Position numbers and translations under genes: made by a program
The notes under the pieces: generated by a model
What the model was told of the DNA's origin: nothing
The model's database searches: none
Seen by the model: the letters and a program-made list of their open reading frames with translations, nothing else
Shown: in pieces, positions 11,422 through 22,445 of the stretch
Layout of the letters: each line of letters starts with the position of its first letter
Position numbering within the stretch: the first letter of the stretch is position 1
DNA from: Owenia fusiformis
Taxonomy: Eukaryota > Annelida > Polychaeta > Sabellida > Oweniidae
DNA length: 64,000 bases
NCBI GenBank assembly: GCA_903813345.2
Contig: CAIIXF020000001.1
Span: 22,771,915 to 22,835,914 of the forward strand
Direction: 5' to 3'

Positions 11422-11831
11422 TACTCACCTAGTTACAAGTAACAAGATGGAAGAACTGGGCTTTGTTTTCGGTAAGATATTTTTATTTCTCGATTCTACA
11501 CCACTTATAAGTGATCAAGTTGTGGACAATACTTTGGCTCAAAGTTAAGGAAGATCACACATTGGCAATATGCATGAAGACCGTCAACGTAACAAAAGCG
11601 AGGTATTTAATATGTGAATTGTGTCTCCGTTAATATACCAAACATAGAACCGCCAGCATATTCTCAAACTAGACTATCTTCCTTAACTTTGAGCCAAATT
11701 ATTGTCCACAACTTGACTTATAAGTGTTGTAGAATCGAGAAATAAAAATATCTTACCGAAAACGAAGCCTGGAAGTTCTTCCATCTTGTTACGCTAACGT
11801 ATGACGTATCGTCAGTGTAACTAGGTGAGTA
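11422..11831. mobile_element. Foldback element in unit B
   Basis: Counterpart of the element at 5841-6259, with the same ends (TACTCACCTAGTTAC and GTAACTAGGTGAGTA). It has accumulated different small indels, notably loss of the GCTGACGGTGCGTCA part on the left arm. Confidence 0.8.
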
Positions 11832-12614
11832 CCAGTGGTAATGAAACATGAACATTCTGGACCAATGTATCGTCATACTTTGAACTCCATACGTGTGATA
11901 TTTCAAACATCGTCAAACATTTTGAACGTTGTCAAAAATGATTTGAAGGGCGAAAAATAACTCTGAACACCACAAAGTAACAGTCGATCAGAGTAATCGT
12001 AAAATCAATAAAACTTTATTTTCGTTTGAATTTGACCCCAAGAAAACTGCAGTTGTTACTTTAAGATCTAATATATAACTTTTAGTCAAATGCGAATAAT
12101 GCCTGCTATTCTTGCTATATGAATAACGTTTGATGTGATCGAGAGCCACACATACACAAAAATGATGTGTTACATATATAATTGAAATATAAAGATGAAC
12201 TAGATCTAAATCAAACCAAAATCTTAATCAATTAACACAATTATCAAAGGCTATGAATACGTTTAGCCTACGTTCGTTCCAACAATAAACGTTTGCTTGC
12301 AATGTTTAGGATCTCCTGTTCTTATAATAAGCTATACCCAAGATAAACTAAATGGTCTTAATTAATGCATGCATAATTAGTTCAGGAATGATTTCTGTCA
12401 TGACTGGATTATCTTAATTCGGATATGCAAATTAACACAAATCATTCGAGAGCAGAGGTTTCCAAGAAACGATATTGAATTTTTGAAAAGGTTAAGTGTA
12501 ATTTGGAAAAGGTGTACTGTCATTAAAAGTTTTAATCAAAGTTAATTTTGGATAATCTTACGTGATTACTGAGTGTTCCATTTAATAATCTAACCCATCT
12601 CAACAAACTAAATT

Positions 12615-13657
12615 ATTGTAGACCTTGTCAGGTATGTATTTAAACACCATTTCGAATTCCATATTCATCATGGACATTCATGATATTCATCCCTAATCGA
12701 GTTTATTTTCAAGGGTATTTCAATGATTAGTCGTCATTGTCTTATCATACGGAAGAAATTTTATTTTCATTGTTGGAATTTCAATAGCTAGGATAGCAGA
12801 ACTAATATTGACAACCAAAATATATGATATTGATTCAATTATCTTTTATTTTAACAGAAAATGAATAGGCTAAAGCAAATACGATGTGTAAATAGCTGGC
12901 TGTAGTAAGATATGTGGAATCCGCGCATGTTTAGAAACTGACCCAAATGTACCAAGACTACTACGTGACAAGACTAATCATATGGGCAATGCTCTTGGAA
13001 CTTGATATTGATTTGCCGAACCTTCAATCAAAGTTATTTGCTTCATGTTGTATCTAATGGACTGTTATTTATTCATTTGTTTCAATCACTAATTATTGAT
13101 GTGTATTGATTTCTGCAAGTGTCTCATCAACACTCAACTGTAACATGGATCCTCGTAGTAATGGATCTTTAGTAAATCACACAATAAATCAATGTAACAA
13201 TATCTTATTTATATTACTTTTTTTGTGACCACACCAAGATATGGTGACGTCATTGTTACACTGGCCATCTTTCTGCCCGGCATTCGACAGTCGCCGTCCA
13301 AAATCCTCCAAGGATATTGTATACCACGAATCATTCATTTGTATTTACATAATATGAATCAATAGCAGTCCATTAGATACTGTAGCCTACATCTACTAGG
13401 GTTGAATACCGTTGAAAGTACCTCTTTGTTTGATAGTATTTGATTATATTATCAAAATAACATACAACTCAGATACTGAGATAGGATACCTTGTGTGGGC
13501 GTAATCATTCACGAGGCGGGCATGTGATGTTACAGTTGACGCAACTTACAGTACCACGGTATAAGCTTTTCCGATTGGCAGTTGAATATGAGATTTATTC
13601 TCGATCGCTTAATCCATTCGGTCCCACGAGAAATATTATATTGACTAAATTGATATA
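12615..13657. other. Intergenic, nothing recognised
   Basis: No ORF with a recognisable motif and no evident repeat. Confidence 0.35.
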
Positions 13658-14529
13658 CACTCCCCTCCATAAGTTTGGCAACCTTTTTCCCCCATTGAAC
13701 TACGTGTTAAAGCCTCTTTACATTTGAATTTTTATTTACTTAACCTGCGATGAAAATACTTATACTATTGATGGAAACGTAATTTGACTAAAATTCCAAC
13801 ACCTCCAAATTTTCTCAATTTTTTTCCTCAATTACAATAGGTCGAAAATTCATGATGAATTTGATAAATTTTTGAAAATCGACATTCCCATGTTAACCAA
13901 TGGGAAATGGTAGGTTTGCCGCAAGTCATATGACAGAATATCCATCTATCCGAGTCCTTGCAAAAATACGAGTTAGGCAGGGAATTGAATTGGCTAACTT
14001 TATTTAACAAAAAATTGATATGTTTCTTCAGGTTCAACAAAGTTATAGGGCTTTAAAGTCAAAATTGCTTTTCAAAAAACCTCTCCCATTGAAATAACAC
14101 AGGAGGCGAAAAATTATTTTCAAAAATGACTTTCAAGCGCTGTAACTTTAATAATCACCAATAAACTTAACACTTAGTGTTCAAAAAAGTTAGACAATTC
14201 AATTTTCTATATAAAAATATTTTTTGCTGAATCTTTTACTGAAAATATATCCTGGTTTCTGATTTGCCCCGAACCCTCCATTTCCCATTGGATTACATGG
14301 GAATGACGATTTTCAAAAATTCATCAAATTTATCATCAATTTTCGACCTATTGTAATTGAGGAAAAAAATTGAGAAAATTTGGAGGTAATGGAAATAAAG
14401 TCAAATTACGTTTCCATCAATATTATAAGTTATTTCATCGCCGGTTAAGTAAATAAAAATTCAAACGTATAGAGGCTTTAACACGCAGTTCAAGGGGGGA
14501 AACGGTTGCCAAACTTATGGAGGGGAGTG
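13658..14529. mobile_element. Tc1/mariner-like foldback element, 872 bp, TA flanks
   Basis: The left end CACTCCCCTCCATAAGTTTG is mirrored at the right, and TA lies on both sides (13656-13657, 14530-14531). The arms are about 300 bp and alignable through GGCAACC, TTTTTATTTACTTAACC, AAATTTTCTCAATTTTTTTC, ACAATAGGTCGAAAAT and CATTCCCATG. No transposase frame is present, so it is a non-autonomous derivative. The TA target and long arms suggest Tc1/mariner; I infer this from the ends only. Confidence 0.8.
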
Positions 14530-14740
14530 TAAATCCTTATTCAATGTATGCAGATACCATGCGTAAATGTTTATTGTGATATTTCAATTTCAGAAATCTA
14601 TGAGTTAAATTGTGAAAGGTTGATCTATTTTAGTATAAGTTTTAAAAAAATAACTTTTCTGTATCGCAAGTTGAATTAGACATATCGATTCAGCAAACCT
14701 TTTTGCCAACGCCAAAAGTTAAAAGCTCCAATTTATGCCT

Positions 14741-14836
14741 GGATCCATCGGCTGGCGCCGATGTTTTGTTCAATATTGTATTCAATTTTGAACAAAATAC
14801 TCAATCGGCCGGGCGCCGTAGTGAAAATCGGAGCAA
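14741..14836. repeat. GC-rich hairpin at the edge of duplication copy 1
   Basis: GGCGCCGATGTTTTGTTCAA is followed 13 bp later by TTGAACAAAAT, then ATCGGCCGGGCGCC. The counterpart at 47613-47714 is more symmetric (TTGCTCCGAT at one side, ATCGGAGCAA at the other). Strikingly GC-rich against its AT-rich surroundings. Confidence 0.6.
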
Positions 14837-15177
14837 ATGTGACCAAGGCTAGTAAAGAAATGACCATCTGAATCGGCAACAATATCACAGACCAGTATCA
14901 ATATAATATCAATATATCATGACCGTTACCATATCATACATTTCCTTTTGTATTTTGATGCTTCTTTGGATATATTCTTTTCAAAAATAAAGTCTTGACT
15001 TGTTAAATCAGAAGAAACCACATGTTTCCTGCACTTAAAACTAATTTATCTGAAAGTTTGTATCCATAATATGAATCTTTTTTTGCATATATTATTGCAA
15101 TGTTGTCCTTTGATTGCTTTTTTATTCAGGTTTGGCCGACCAACACTTTCACAGGTTCGCACTGTAGAGTCCCTCTT

Positions 15178-15586
15178 TAAGGTTCAGCTGGAAAATAACA
15201 TTTTGGGAAAAAATTACAACACCTACACCTGGTGCAAAAGTAAGTATGAAGGCATTTGTATTTTATTTCCTTGCTTTTTTCAGGAAAGTATCATTACATT
15301 GTCTACTTTAATTTAGTAAACCTGGAAGCAGGTCAATGGTACAGTAGCTTCTATGTTGTGTGGAAACGTTAAAAGAAAATTTGGGAAAATAGAAAGCGTG
15401 AAATATCAGAATTTCCTGGAGTTCCCATTGACCTGCTTCCAGATTTACTAAAAGTAGAAAATGTAATGATACTTTCCTGAAAAAAAGGAAGGAAATACAC
15501 ACATGCCTTCATACTTCTTTAGTACCAGAAAATAACATGTTCAGGTATAGCAATTTTCCAAAATGTTATTTTCCAACTGTACCTTA
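15178..15586. mobile_element. Foldback element, about 410 bp (duplication copy 1)
   Basis: TAAGGTTCAGCTGGAAAATA at the left pairs with the complement of the right end (TATTTTCCAACTGTACCTTA). The arms continue through AACATTTTGG, TATGAAGGCAT, CAGGAAAGTATCATTACAT and GGAAGCAGGTCAATGG around a centre near 15380. Also present at 48056-48468, so it predates the segmental duplication. Confidence 0.8.
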
Positions 15587-15959
15587 ATATCTTGTTATCT
15601 TCCACGAGGTAGTAGTATATACTACAGAGATTGTGAAAGCTTTGTAGTCTATCGTAGTTTCCCAGTGTTGATTACCACTCTTTGAGAACCACTGACCATT
15701 TACCGTGGTGCTTCAAAAAGTGCCAAATAACACCGAAATTGAAAATGATAATATAAGAAACAATATCTCTATCGGATTTCCATGTGTTATTTGCAGTTTT
15801 TAAGTCCAGCCCAAACTGCCTATAAACAGTGTCAACCTTTCATTTATACCACGTAAACAATTCAGAAATCACACACCAGTGAGCACATTCAACCACAACG
15901 TACTTGTACCCAGGACCATTTAGAGCAGATCACGCTATGCCTCAAAGGGGCAATACTCT

Positions 15960-16610
15960 GTCAATAGGATTTTTGTTCAACATCAATAAAGAAAAAACCC
16001 CAATGACTCCTAGTTCAAAAGCTCGCCTATTTTCAAAATGGCCGCCATTTATGTCTCGCGAAATTTACTTTTGGACCATTTGCTTTAAAACCTGTGTCGA
16101 TAGGATTCTCGTTTTAAGTTATTTTTGTTCAACATCGATACAGAAAACTCCCTTATGGCTCCTGGTTCAAAAGCTCGCCTAATTTCAAAATGGCCGCCAT
16201 TTATGTCTCGCGAAATTTACTTTTGGACCATTTGCTTTAAAACCTGTGTCGATAGGATTCTCGTTTTAAGTTATTTTTGTTCAACATCGATACAGAAAAC
16301 TCCCTTATGGCTCCTGGTTCAAAAGCTCGCCTATTTTCAAAATGGTTGCCATTTTTGTCTCGCAGAATTTACTTTTGGCCCATTTCCTAGCTTTACAAAA
16401 AATCGGCAAAAAAATTTATCCATTTTTGAAATCCACTTTTTGACCGTTTGCCTAAAAACCTCTGTCGATAGGATTCCCGTTTTAAGTTACTTTTGTTCAA
16501 CATCATTGTAGAAAACTCCTCTATGACTCCTGGTTCAAAAGCTCGCCTATTTTCAAAATGGTCACCATTTTTGTCTTACGAAACTCACTTGTGGCCAATT
16601 TCCTAGCTTT
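15960..16610 (+). repeat. Tandem repeat, 152-bp unit, with ATGGCCGCCAT (copy 1)
   Basis: GCTCGCC starts units at 16021, 16173 and 16325 (exact 152-bp spacing), with a more diverged unit at 16541. Each unit has TTTCAAAATGG(C/T)(C/T)GCCAT, AAAACCT(G/C)TGTCGATAGGAT and GTTTTAAGTTA. The open frames across it repeat the same peptide and are not genes. Confidence 0.85.
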
Positions 16611-17689
16611 ACAAATAATTTCAGGTGTCCTGCATTGTAAAAAGCCATGTCACTGTAAAGAGTAGTTATATGAAATAATTTTGTTACAAAAAATAGGCAA
16701 AAATTACATCCATTTTTTTTTATTTTCTGCCATTTTAGCAGAAAACTTTTGAATAACACCATGTTAGCCCAGTACCCATGGTACTATTTTTTATTTTTTG
16801 TGTAGAAAGTAGCACGATTGTCACCATCGCTTGTGACCAATAGAGCGATATCCTATTCGGAGCTGTATAACGAAGGTCAATGAAAGATATCATTCTATTG
16901 AGGATTTTTTGTAGAAAATCAAACTTAAACACATTTAACGCACTACATGCATGCATACTTTATTTTTTGATAAAATACAATAATTATAGGTATATCAAGT
17001 TACACCTTCGTATAGTTTTTTAATAACCAATGTTTCAAGTAATTCCTCTTTTTTAACTTACATTTCCAATCTTTTGATAATTTAATTTGTAATATTCACA
17101 CCATTCCAAATCACCCCAACAAAGGATGAACCCAATATGATAGTGATCTTTTTTCCAAGATCAGCTGTCCACTAGGATTTAAGCACCAGACTTAATGGTT
17201 TGTTTGTGATATATTTCCCAAGTTAATGATTGCTTGCTTTGAACCAAGACCAAATGTAGATGTTTATAGCTAGAATACAATTAATGATTCACGTAAAGCA
17301 CAAACAAAGCACCCATATTGTCATAGACTATCACACATTGCAAAACAGTTCCATAAAACGAAATAGAATTAATCATGGCCTCCTATTAGCTTCTTTCTAG
17401 TTGAAGACAGAAAGGTAATTGAGTATTAGAATTGTAATCTTGACATCTGGCCAATTTCCAGCCGTTTTCTAGATGAGTATTCCAAAGTGCCAAAACGTCA
17501 TTAATTCGCCAGTATTGACAAAATACGTGTATGAATAGTAAGTTTTGATTTTACAATGACATTGAAGATGTTGTCTTTTTATCGAAGAAGTGCGCAATAG
17601 ATGGTCTCTTTAAAATAAATAAATAGTTGTTCCACTCATTTTCGACACGCTCATGGTTGGCTTCGGGTATAAATTACAAAGATTTATTC
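16611..17689. other. Non-coding part of segmental duplication
   Basis: Shared with 49491-51089 but without recognisable genes. TAATT at 17416-17420 is the unoccupied target of the element inserted at 50307-50813 in the other copy. Confidence 0.5.
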
Positions 17690-18030
17690 TTTGTACTGCT
17701 GTGACTTTTTGCGACCCATGATTAGGAACTGAGGTCAATGTCATTGCTTATGGGTCAAGGTTATCTCAAGGTCAAAGTTTAATATATTTGGCGTTTTAAG
17801 GCACTCAAGGATACTGTGACCCTCGGCGATTCATAATTAGGTGGCCTGAGGTAAAAGTCAATGTTTGTGAGGCAAGGTCATCTCAAGGTCATATCTAGGT
17901 ATTTGACGTTGTAAGGCTTTTGGAAAAATTCTAAATACAAGACGCGGTCAAGGTCAACGGATCAATATACAGGTATTAGCATTTTATAGGGGCTGCTGCC
18001 ATGTTGAGGCTGTTGTGACCTTTGGTGACC
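17690..18030. repeat. AGGTCA-rich stretch (copy 1)
   Basis: At least six AGGTCA-type words occur, several as TCAAGGTCA (17767-17775, 17883-17891, 17946-17954) with TGACC in the opposite sense. The same array is at 51090-51430. TCAAGGTCA matches the extended half-site bound by ERR/SF-1-type nuclear receptors, but such words also occur in interspersed repeats, so function is only a possibility. Confidence 0.5.
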
Positions 18031-19868
18031 AATTCGAACGGGAAAATTGCAAGTACATGTAACATGCAAATGTAAAATATAACAAGGAACAACAAATTGG
18101 AGTATTTTTTAATTATATTTGTTTTAAAATATGTGATTAGCTGGAATGTAATATATCATGTCCAGGTCTCTGTGTCAATTACAATCAAAATGAAAAAATA
18201 ATGGATGTCTCTATTAACAAGCTGCTAAAGGCTAATAGCCTGAGTAAAGTCCATTTAAGGCAAGATACGGGTTTAAAACAATCATGTTTACATAATCTTT
18301 CATCAAAGCACTTAAAGACAGAATCAGATTTATAGTATTAGATGTAACAAAATTACAAGCAACATGCATAACTGACCTACCAATCCATTCCTTACAATCT
18401 CAAATACAACATCTCCCAAAAGAATCACAATATGTTATAAATTGGTAAAGTTATTAATGATTCAGAGTGCAAAAATGGGTGGAAAATGTTTAAATTCTCC
18501 CAAATAATAAGAATGGTAACCATTCTTATAGAAATATATTGTAAAAATCTTTAGGTTTCCTGGAATAAACTACATGTATGCACCTTGACATGACAAGGAA
18601 TAACACGAGCCAAAAATATTCTAAAATAGAAATAATTTTTGTTTAGCATGCTTGCTATATCTGATTCTCTCTTTAATTTATACACCTAGTATCATAGTTA
18701 TCATGGTAACAACGTAACCGAATGTAATTTGAAGAACGTAGTCTTATTTTCTCTTATTGTAATTTTTTATTGTTGGATGTACGTTTGGCCCTTTTCGATT
18801 TGATTAGGGCATCAGTACAAATAAATCCTATTCTATATGGTAAATATCTCATATCTTCGTTAAAATATAGATGTCAGTATGTTTCATGGCATCAATAATT
18901 CGATGAGGTGATTATATTATTGTTGTGTATACATGCGGTCCGTTAGTTTCACCGCCACGTTAAAATTTGCCTCGTTTTGACATTAATATGGTGGCTTGTA
19001 AGGTAAAAGGTAAGAACGGGCTAAAACTAGTCAGTTTGAGTGAATCTAACCATGCACATCGTATCAAATGTGTACCCGGGTAAAAACCGTTACATTGTGC
19101 GTCTATATGCGGTCATAGCCTTGCTTGACTTCAAGTGTAGCAGAAAATAATGAAGATGTAAACAAGACGTTGTGAAAGTAAATGCAACTCGGTGTTTGAA
19201 TGTAAATTCTACATGTACTGACATCTATTTTTTGACTCAAACTTTTTTTTATTTCAATCGATTATGATCAATTTACTAAAGTGGACTGAACTTTATTTAC
19301 AACTGTCATTTATTGATCATAAGCTTCTAAAGTGTCATATACGCTAGCCCACTACTTTAAAACCAAAATGGGCATTCCACAATGGACGGTAATATAGATA
19401 AAAAGCTCTGACTTTTATGAATATTAGTGGCTGATTTACCCCATGATTAAAGCTTTTATATACACATAAGAACGAGGGCTAGCATAGTATAAAGAAAAGT
19501 ATACAAAAACCTATGGCCTCTTGCATTGATCTATATTCCAAACACGCAGGGATTGTATTTCACATACATTTTTAGCATCTTTGTAAGTTTCCCGACCATT
19601 ACTTGTGGGATTGTGATAACAAGCATCACGGCACAGGCGCTGAGATATCTTCAACTCTGATTTGGTACATTTTTAGATAAGGAGTACCTAATACCTATTT
19701 ACCTTGTTAATGACCTTCATTGTTATCATTGTAGGGCAACTATAGAGACACATGACTTGAGAGTACAATTGAAGTTACAAATATACTAAACAGGCCTTTG
19801 CATCATCATTTTTACTCTGAAGTAAATCATTTGTGCGTGGATAGCATTTGTGCCTACAATTCTTCATC
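18031..19868. other. Upstream region of DenD-like gene, copy 1
   Basis: Closely matched at 51431-53726. No other gene is seen. The last few hundred bases are well conserved between copies and probably contain the promoter, but I see no TATA or initiator element that I would defend. Confidence 0.35.
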
Positions 19869-20903
19869 ATGAGTCTTAAGGTTGTTATCTTAGGAGCTGG
19901 TGGCCTAGTAGGGACGCGTTTATGTCTAAAGATCGTTCAGCTACAGGAGATGCATATTAACCCTACGGAGAGTCTACCATTGAAGAAAATCGTAATGTTC
20001 GATGCGATGGAGTTGAAAACAATCCCCGATAGCATCAAGGGTGACGCTAGAGTCTCAGTAATGATTGGTGACTTGTGCGACAAGACGATCATGGCTAAAG
20101 CGGTAGAGCCGGACGGTTGTACGAGAGTGACTGTAATACACCTCGCTGCTGTCCTCAGTGGTTACGCTGAAGAGAACTTCGACCTTGGTATGAAGGTGAA
20201 CTTGCATGGCACGCTGAACGTTATGGAGTGCATGAGAGGTTTGGTTACGGAGCTGGGTCAACCTCAGATTTATGTCTACGTAAGCACAGATTACGTTTGC
20301 TGTTTCAACGACTATAATAAGAACAACCCAGTGAACGAAGAATCATTCCGTCTTTCACCCGTGTCATATGGTATCCAGAAGTCTTGTATAGAACTGTTGA
20401 TGTGTGATTATACCCGGAAGGGGTTCTTAGATGGTCGAGTAGCTCGTCTTTCAGCCGTGATCGGACGTCCAGGATGGTCGAACTCAATCTCTTACCCATA
20501 TACAGGTATTTTCACACAGCCACTCGAAGGGAAGGATTACGTGGTTCCTCTACCAATGGACATCCCCTTCCCATGTTCTAGTCTTAATAACAACATCGAT
20601 TGCCTGTTGTTTACCGCTAGCAACCTAGATGGAACCAAACTTGGGCACAACCGTATTATTCAGCTTCCAGCAAAAAGTTGGACACTAAATGATATATGGG
20701 CAGCTACCAAAGAAGTTGCATCTGAGGAAGGTGTCCAACTTGGTAAGATTACCAACCAATCAAATGGAGGTGATACCACAATTAAGGAGATCAATGTGTG
20801 TCCATATGTAGACTGTGGAAAAGCCGAACGGCTTGGTTATCCCATGGAAGTCGATCTAAAGGACATTATAAGAGACTACATCAATGTATATATAAAGAAA
20901 TAG
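19869..20903 (+). CDS. Extended SDR dehydrogenase, D-erythronate dehydrogenase-like (DenD family), copy 1
   Basis: A 344-residue single-exon protein. An upstream in-frame TTG adds seven codons, but the ATG at 19869 starts directly before the nucleotide-binding strand and is preferred. Seen: Rossmann motif G9-A-G-G12-L-V-G15, H-L-A-A at 91-94, N111 in the F-D-L-G-M-K-V-N helix, S139/T140 and the catalytic pair Y167-G-I-Q-K171, then R200-P-G. The pattern, including the phrase DLGMKVN and the R-P-G loop, fits the bacterial DenD/NAD-dependent epimerase family, which oxidises D-erythronate with NAD. Substrate in this animal is inferred only. The length is normal, no break is seen and no signal peptide, so a cytosolic enzyme is expected. 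Polyadenylation signals lie at 20963 and 20987. It differs from the copy at 53727 by 12 residues and about 16 silent changes (by eye). Lack of introns and the bacterial flavour suggest horizontal transfer or retroposition. Confidence 0.85.
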   Translation: MSLKVVILGAGGLVGTRLCLKIVQLQEMHINPTESLPLKKIVMFDAMELKTIPDSIKGDARVSVMIGDLCDKTIMAKAVEPDGCTRVTVIHLAAVLSGYAEENFDLGMKVNLHGTLNVMECMRGLVTELGQPQIYVYVSTDYVCCFNDYNKNNPVNEESFRLSPVSYGIQKSCIELLMCDYTRKGFLDGRVARLSAVIGRPGWSNSISYPYTGIFTQPLEGKDYVVPLPMDIPFPCSSLNNNIDCLLFTASNLDGTKLGHNRIIQLPAKSWTLNDIWAATKEVASEEGVQLGKITNQSNGGDTTIKEINVCPYVDCGKAERLGYPMEVDLKDIIRDYINVYIKK

Positions 20904-21016
20904 AATCAGTCGAGGACCAGATGTAAAAAATATGATAACAATGTATGATATTAATTGAAAGTAATAAATTGTTATTCATATCATCAATAAAAAGCATTTG
21001 GAAAGCAATTGTATAT

Positions 21017-21480
21017 CTTCAACTGAACGGCATTGGTCTTGTATTTCTTCAACCAAACGACATTGACCTTGTGTATCTTCAACATAACGACATCCGATCG
21101 GCATTGTATATTTTCAAACGAACGACATTGGCATTGCATAACGTCAACAGAACGACATTGGCCTTCAACCAAACGACATTGGCATTGTACAACTTCAACC
21201 GAACGACATTGGCATTGTATATCTTCAACCGAACGACATCGGCATTGTACAACTTCAACCGAACGACATTGGCATTGTATATCTTCTACGAACGACATCG
21301 GCATTGTACAACTTCAACCGAACGACAATGGAATTGTATATCTTCTACCGAACGACTTTGGCATTGTATAACTTCAGCTGAATGGCCCTGGCATTGTATA
21401 AGTCTTATCGAACGACATTGACCTTGACATTGTCTCACTTCAACTGAACGACATTGGCCTTGAAACACTGACCTTGTTCG
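21017..21480 (+). repeat. 30-bp minisatellite downstream of DenD-like gene (copy 1)
   Basis: About fifteen imperfect units of 30 bp with the core GAACGACATTGGCATTGTAT followed by ATCTTCAACC or AACTTCAACC. It starts about 110 bp after the stop codon and beyond the polyadenylation signals, so it is likely outside the transcript. Since 30 is divisible by three, all frames stay open and give spurious ORFs on both strands. Confidence 0.9.
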
Positions 21481-22299
21481 ACCTCAGTAAAACGTACGTT
21501 TAGCCTAGTTTTACATTGCAGTTCGACCAATACAAGTATTGGCAGCCATAGCCATTTATTATCAATTGGAAAACCTACAACGTAGTGCTCAAAAATAAAG
21601 TGAATTGAATATCCTTTGTCGTATGATTCGTCGTATGATTTATTCAGATGCACATCCATCTCCATGTACAAGGTGACAAAAAATGTTCACCTTTAAAGGA
21701 ATACTAACTTTCTCAATTTTGATACAATCTTTCGTATATGATAGCATAGGGACTGACCTGAACCTAAATTGCCCAATTTATGAGGGGAACAGATTTTGGG
21801 CCCTAAATCAGTTTTTAGGTCCCTTTGCTTTTCCACAGAATGTTTTGTGCAACCTATTCGCCGAAAGATGTCAGTCAGATATTGTCATTGAATCCATGCA
21901 CTTTGTACACCGATTTACCGATTCTTCAAAACTGCACACTAGGCATCGATCAAGCTTCATCAAGCCACGAAAGATCGTTAAGCTAAATAATTACATGTAT
22001 TTTACAATGTCATCAAAATTGCTTTTTAATCCTACTTGTGGCAAATCATAAGAAATGTGCGCCCTTTAGTAATTAAATATTGCACCTTTCAGCTCATTAG
22101 CTGTAATTGTTTTAACACTAGCGGAGGTGACTCACATCGACAAAAAATGATGTGCCAAGTTCATCCGTCAGTTTCTGCTACGCTGATTTATGTCAGGGGG
22201 TAATGAGACAGAGTTTGTTGAGGCAGACTAGGGATCTACTCTCGGGGAACAGTGTTACTATATATTATTATTCATACGTGTCAGGTCATAAAAATGTTG
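21481..22299. other. Non-coding part of segmental duplication
   Basis: Continues the homology with copy 2, which is interrupted there by a 4.1 kb block after the base equivalent to 21743. A 122-codon frame (21683-22051) is open here but not preserved as a unit in copy 2. No recognised gene. Confidence 0.45.
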
Positions 22300-22445
22300 A
22301 TTACGTTTTCTAATTCTAATAAAGTAGTCTAATTCGATGAAAACTAAAAATACCGAAATCGACTTTTCCCACCCGCCACCTTTGATGCGAAGGTGACGGC
22401 CGTTACCTTCGATTGATACTGACCAATGAATCATATATAGCAACT
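22300..22445 (+). repeat. Interspersed repeat with CGAAGGTGACGGCCGTTACC palindrome
   Basis: Contains CGAAGGTGACGG immediately followed by CCGTTACCTTCG at 22389-22412, a near-perfect 24-bp palindrome, preceded by TAATTCGATGAAAACTAAAA. Other copies lie at about 28350-28470 (opposite strand), 41935-42045 and 60385-60490. Confidence 0.7.

Larger units (their letters stand above)
8080..12614 (+). repeat. Tandem duplication, unit B
   Basis: Second unit of the direct tandem duplication, abutting unit A. It differs from unit A by the insert inside the receptor, an extra 557 bp at 10758-11314 and absence of the 993-bp foldback element. Confidence 0.8.

Noticed and set aside
16125-16511. 128-codon ORF over the 152-bp tandem repeat
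   Set aside because: The peptide repeats with the DNA unit, and the frame is kept only by chance in a low-stop repeat.
20945-21421. 158-codon plus ORF, and minus ORFs, over the minisatellite (also 54813-55301)
   Set aside because: They arise from a stop-free 30-bp repeat with unit length divisible by three; the peptide is only the repeat translated.
21683-22051. 122-codon ORF with a hydrophobic start resembling a signal peptide
   Set aside because: In copy 2 the same sequence is interrupted by a 4.1 kb block after the first 20 codons, and replacements are as frequent as silent changes by eye; no family is recognised.
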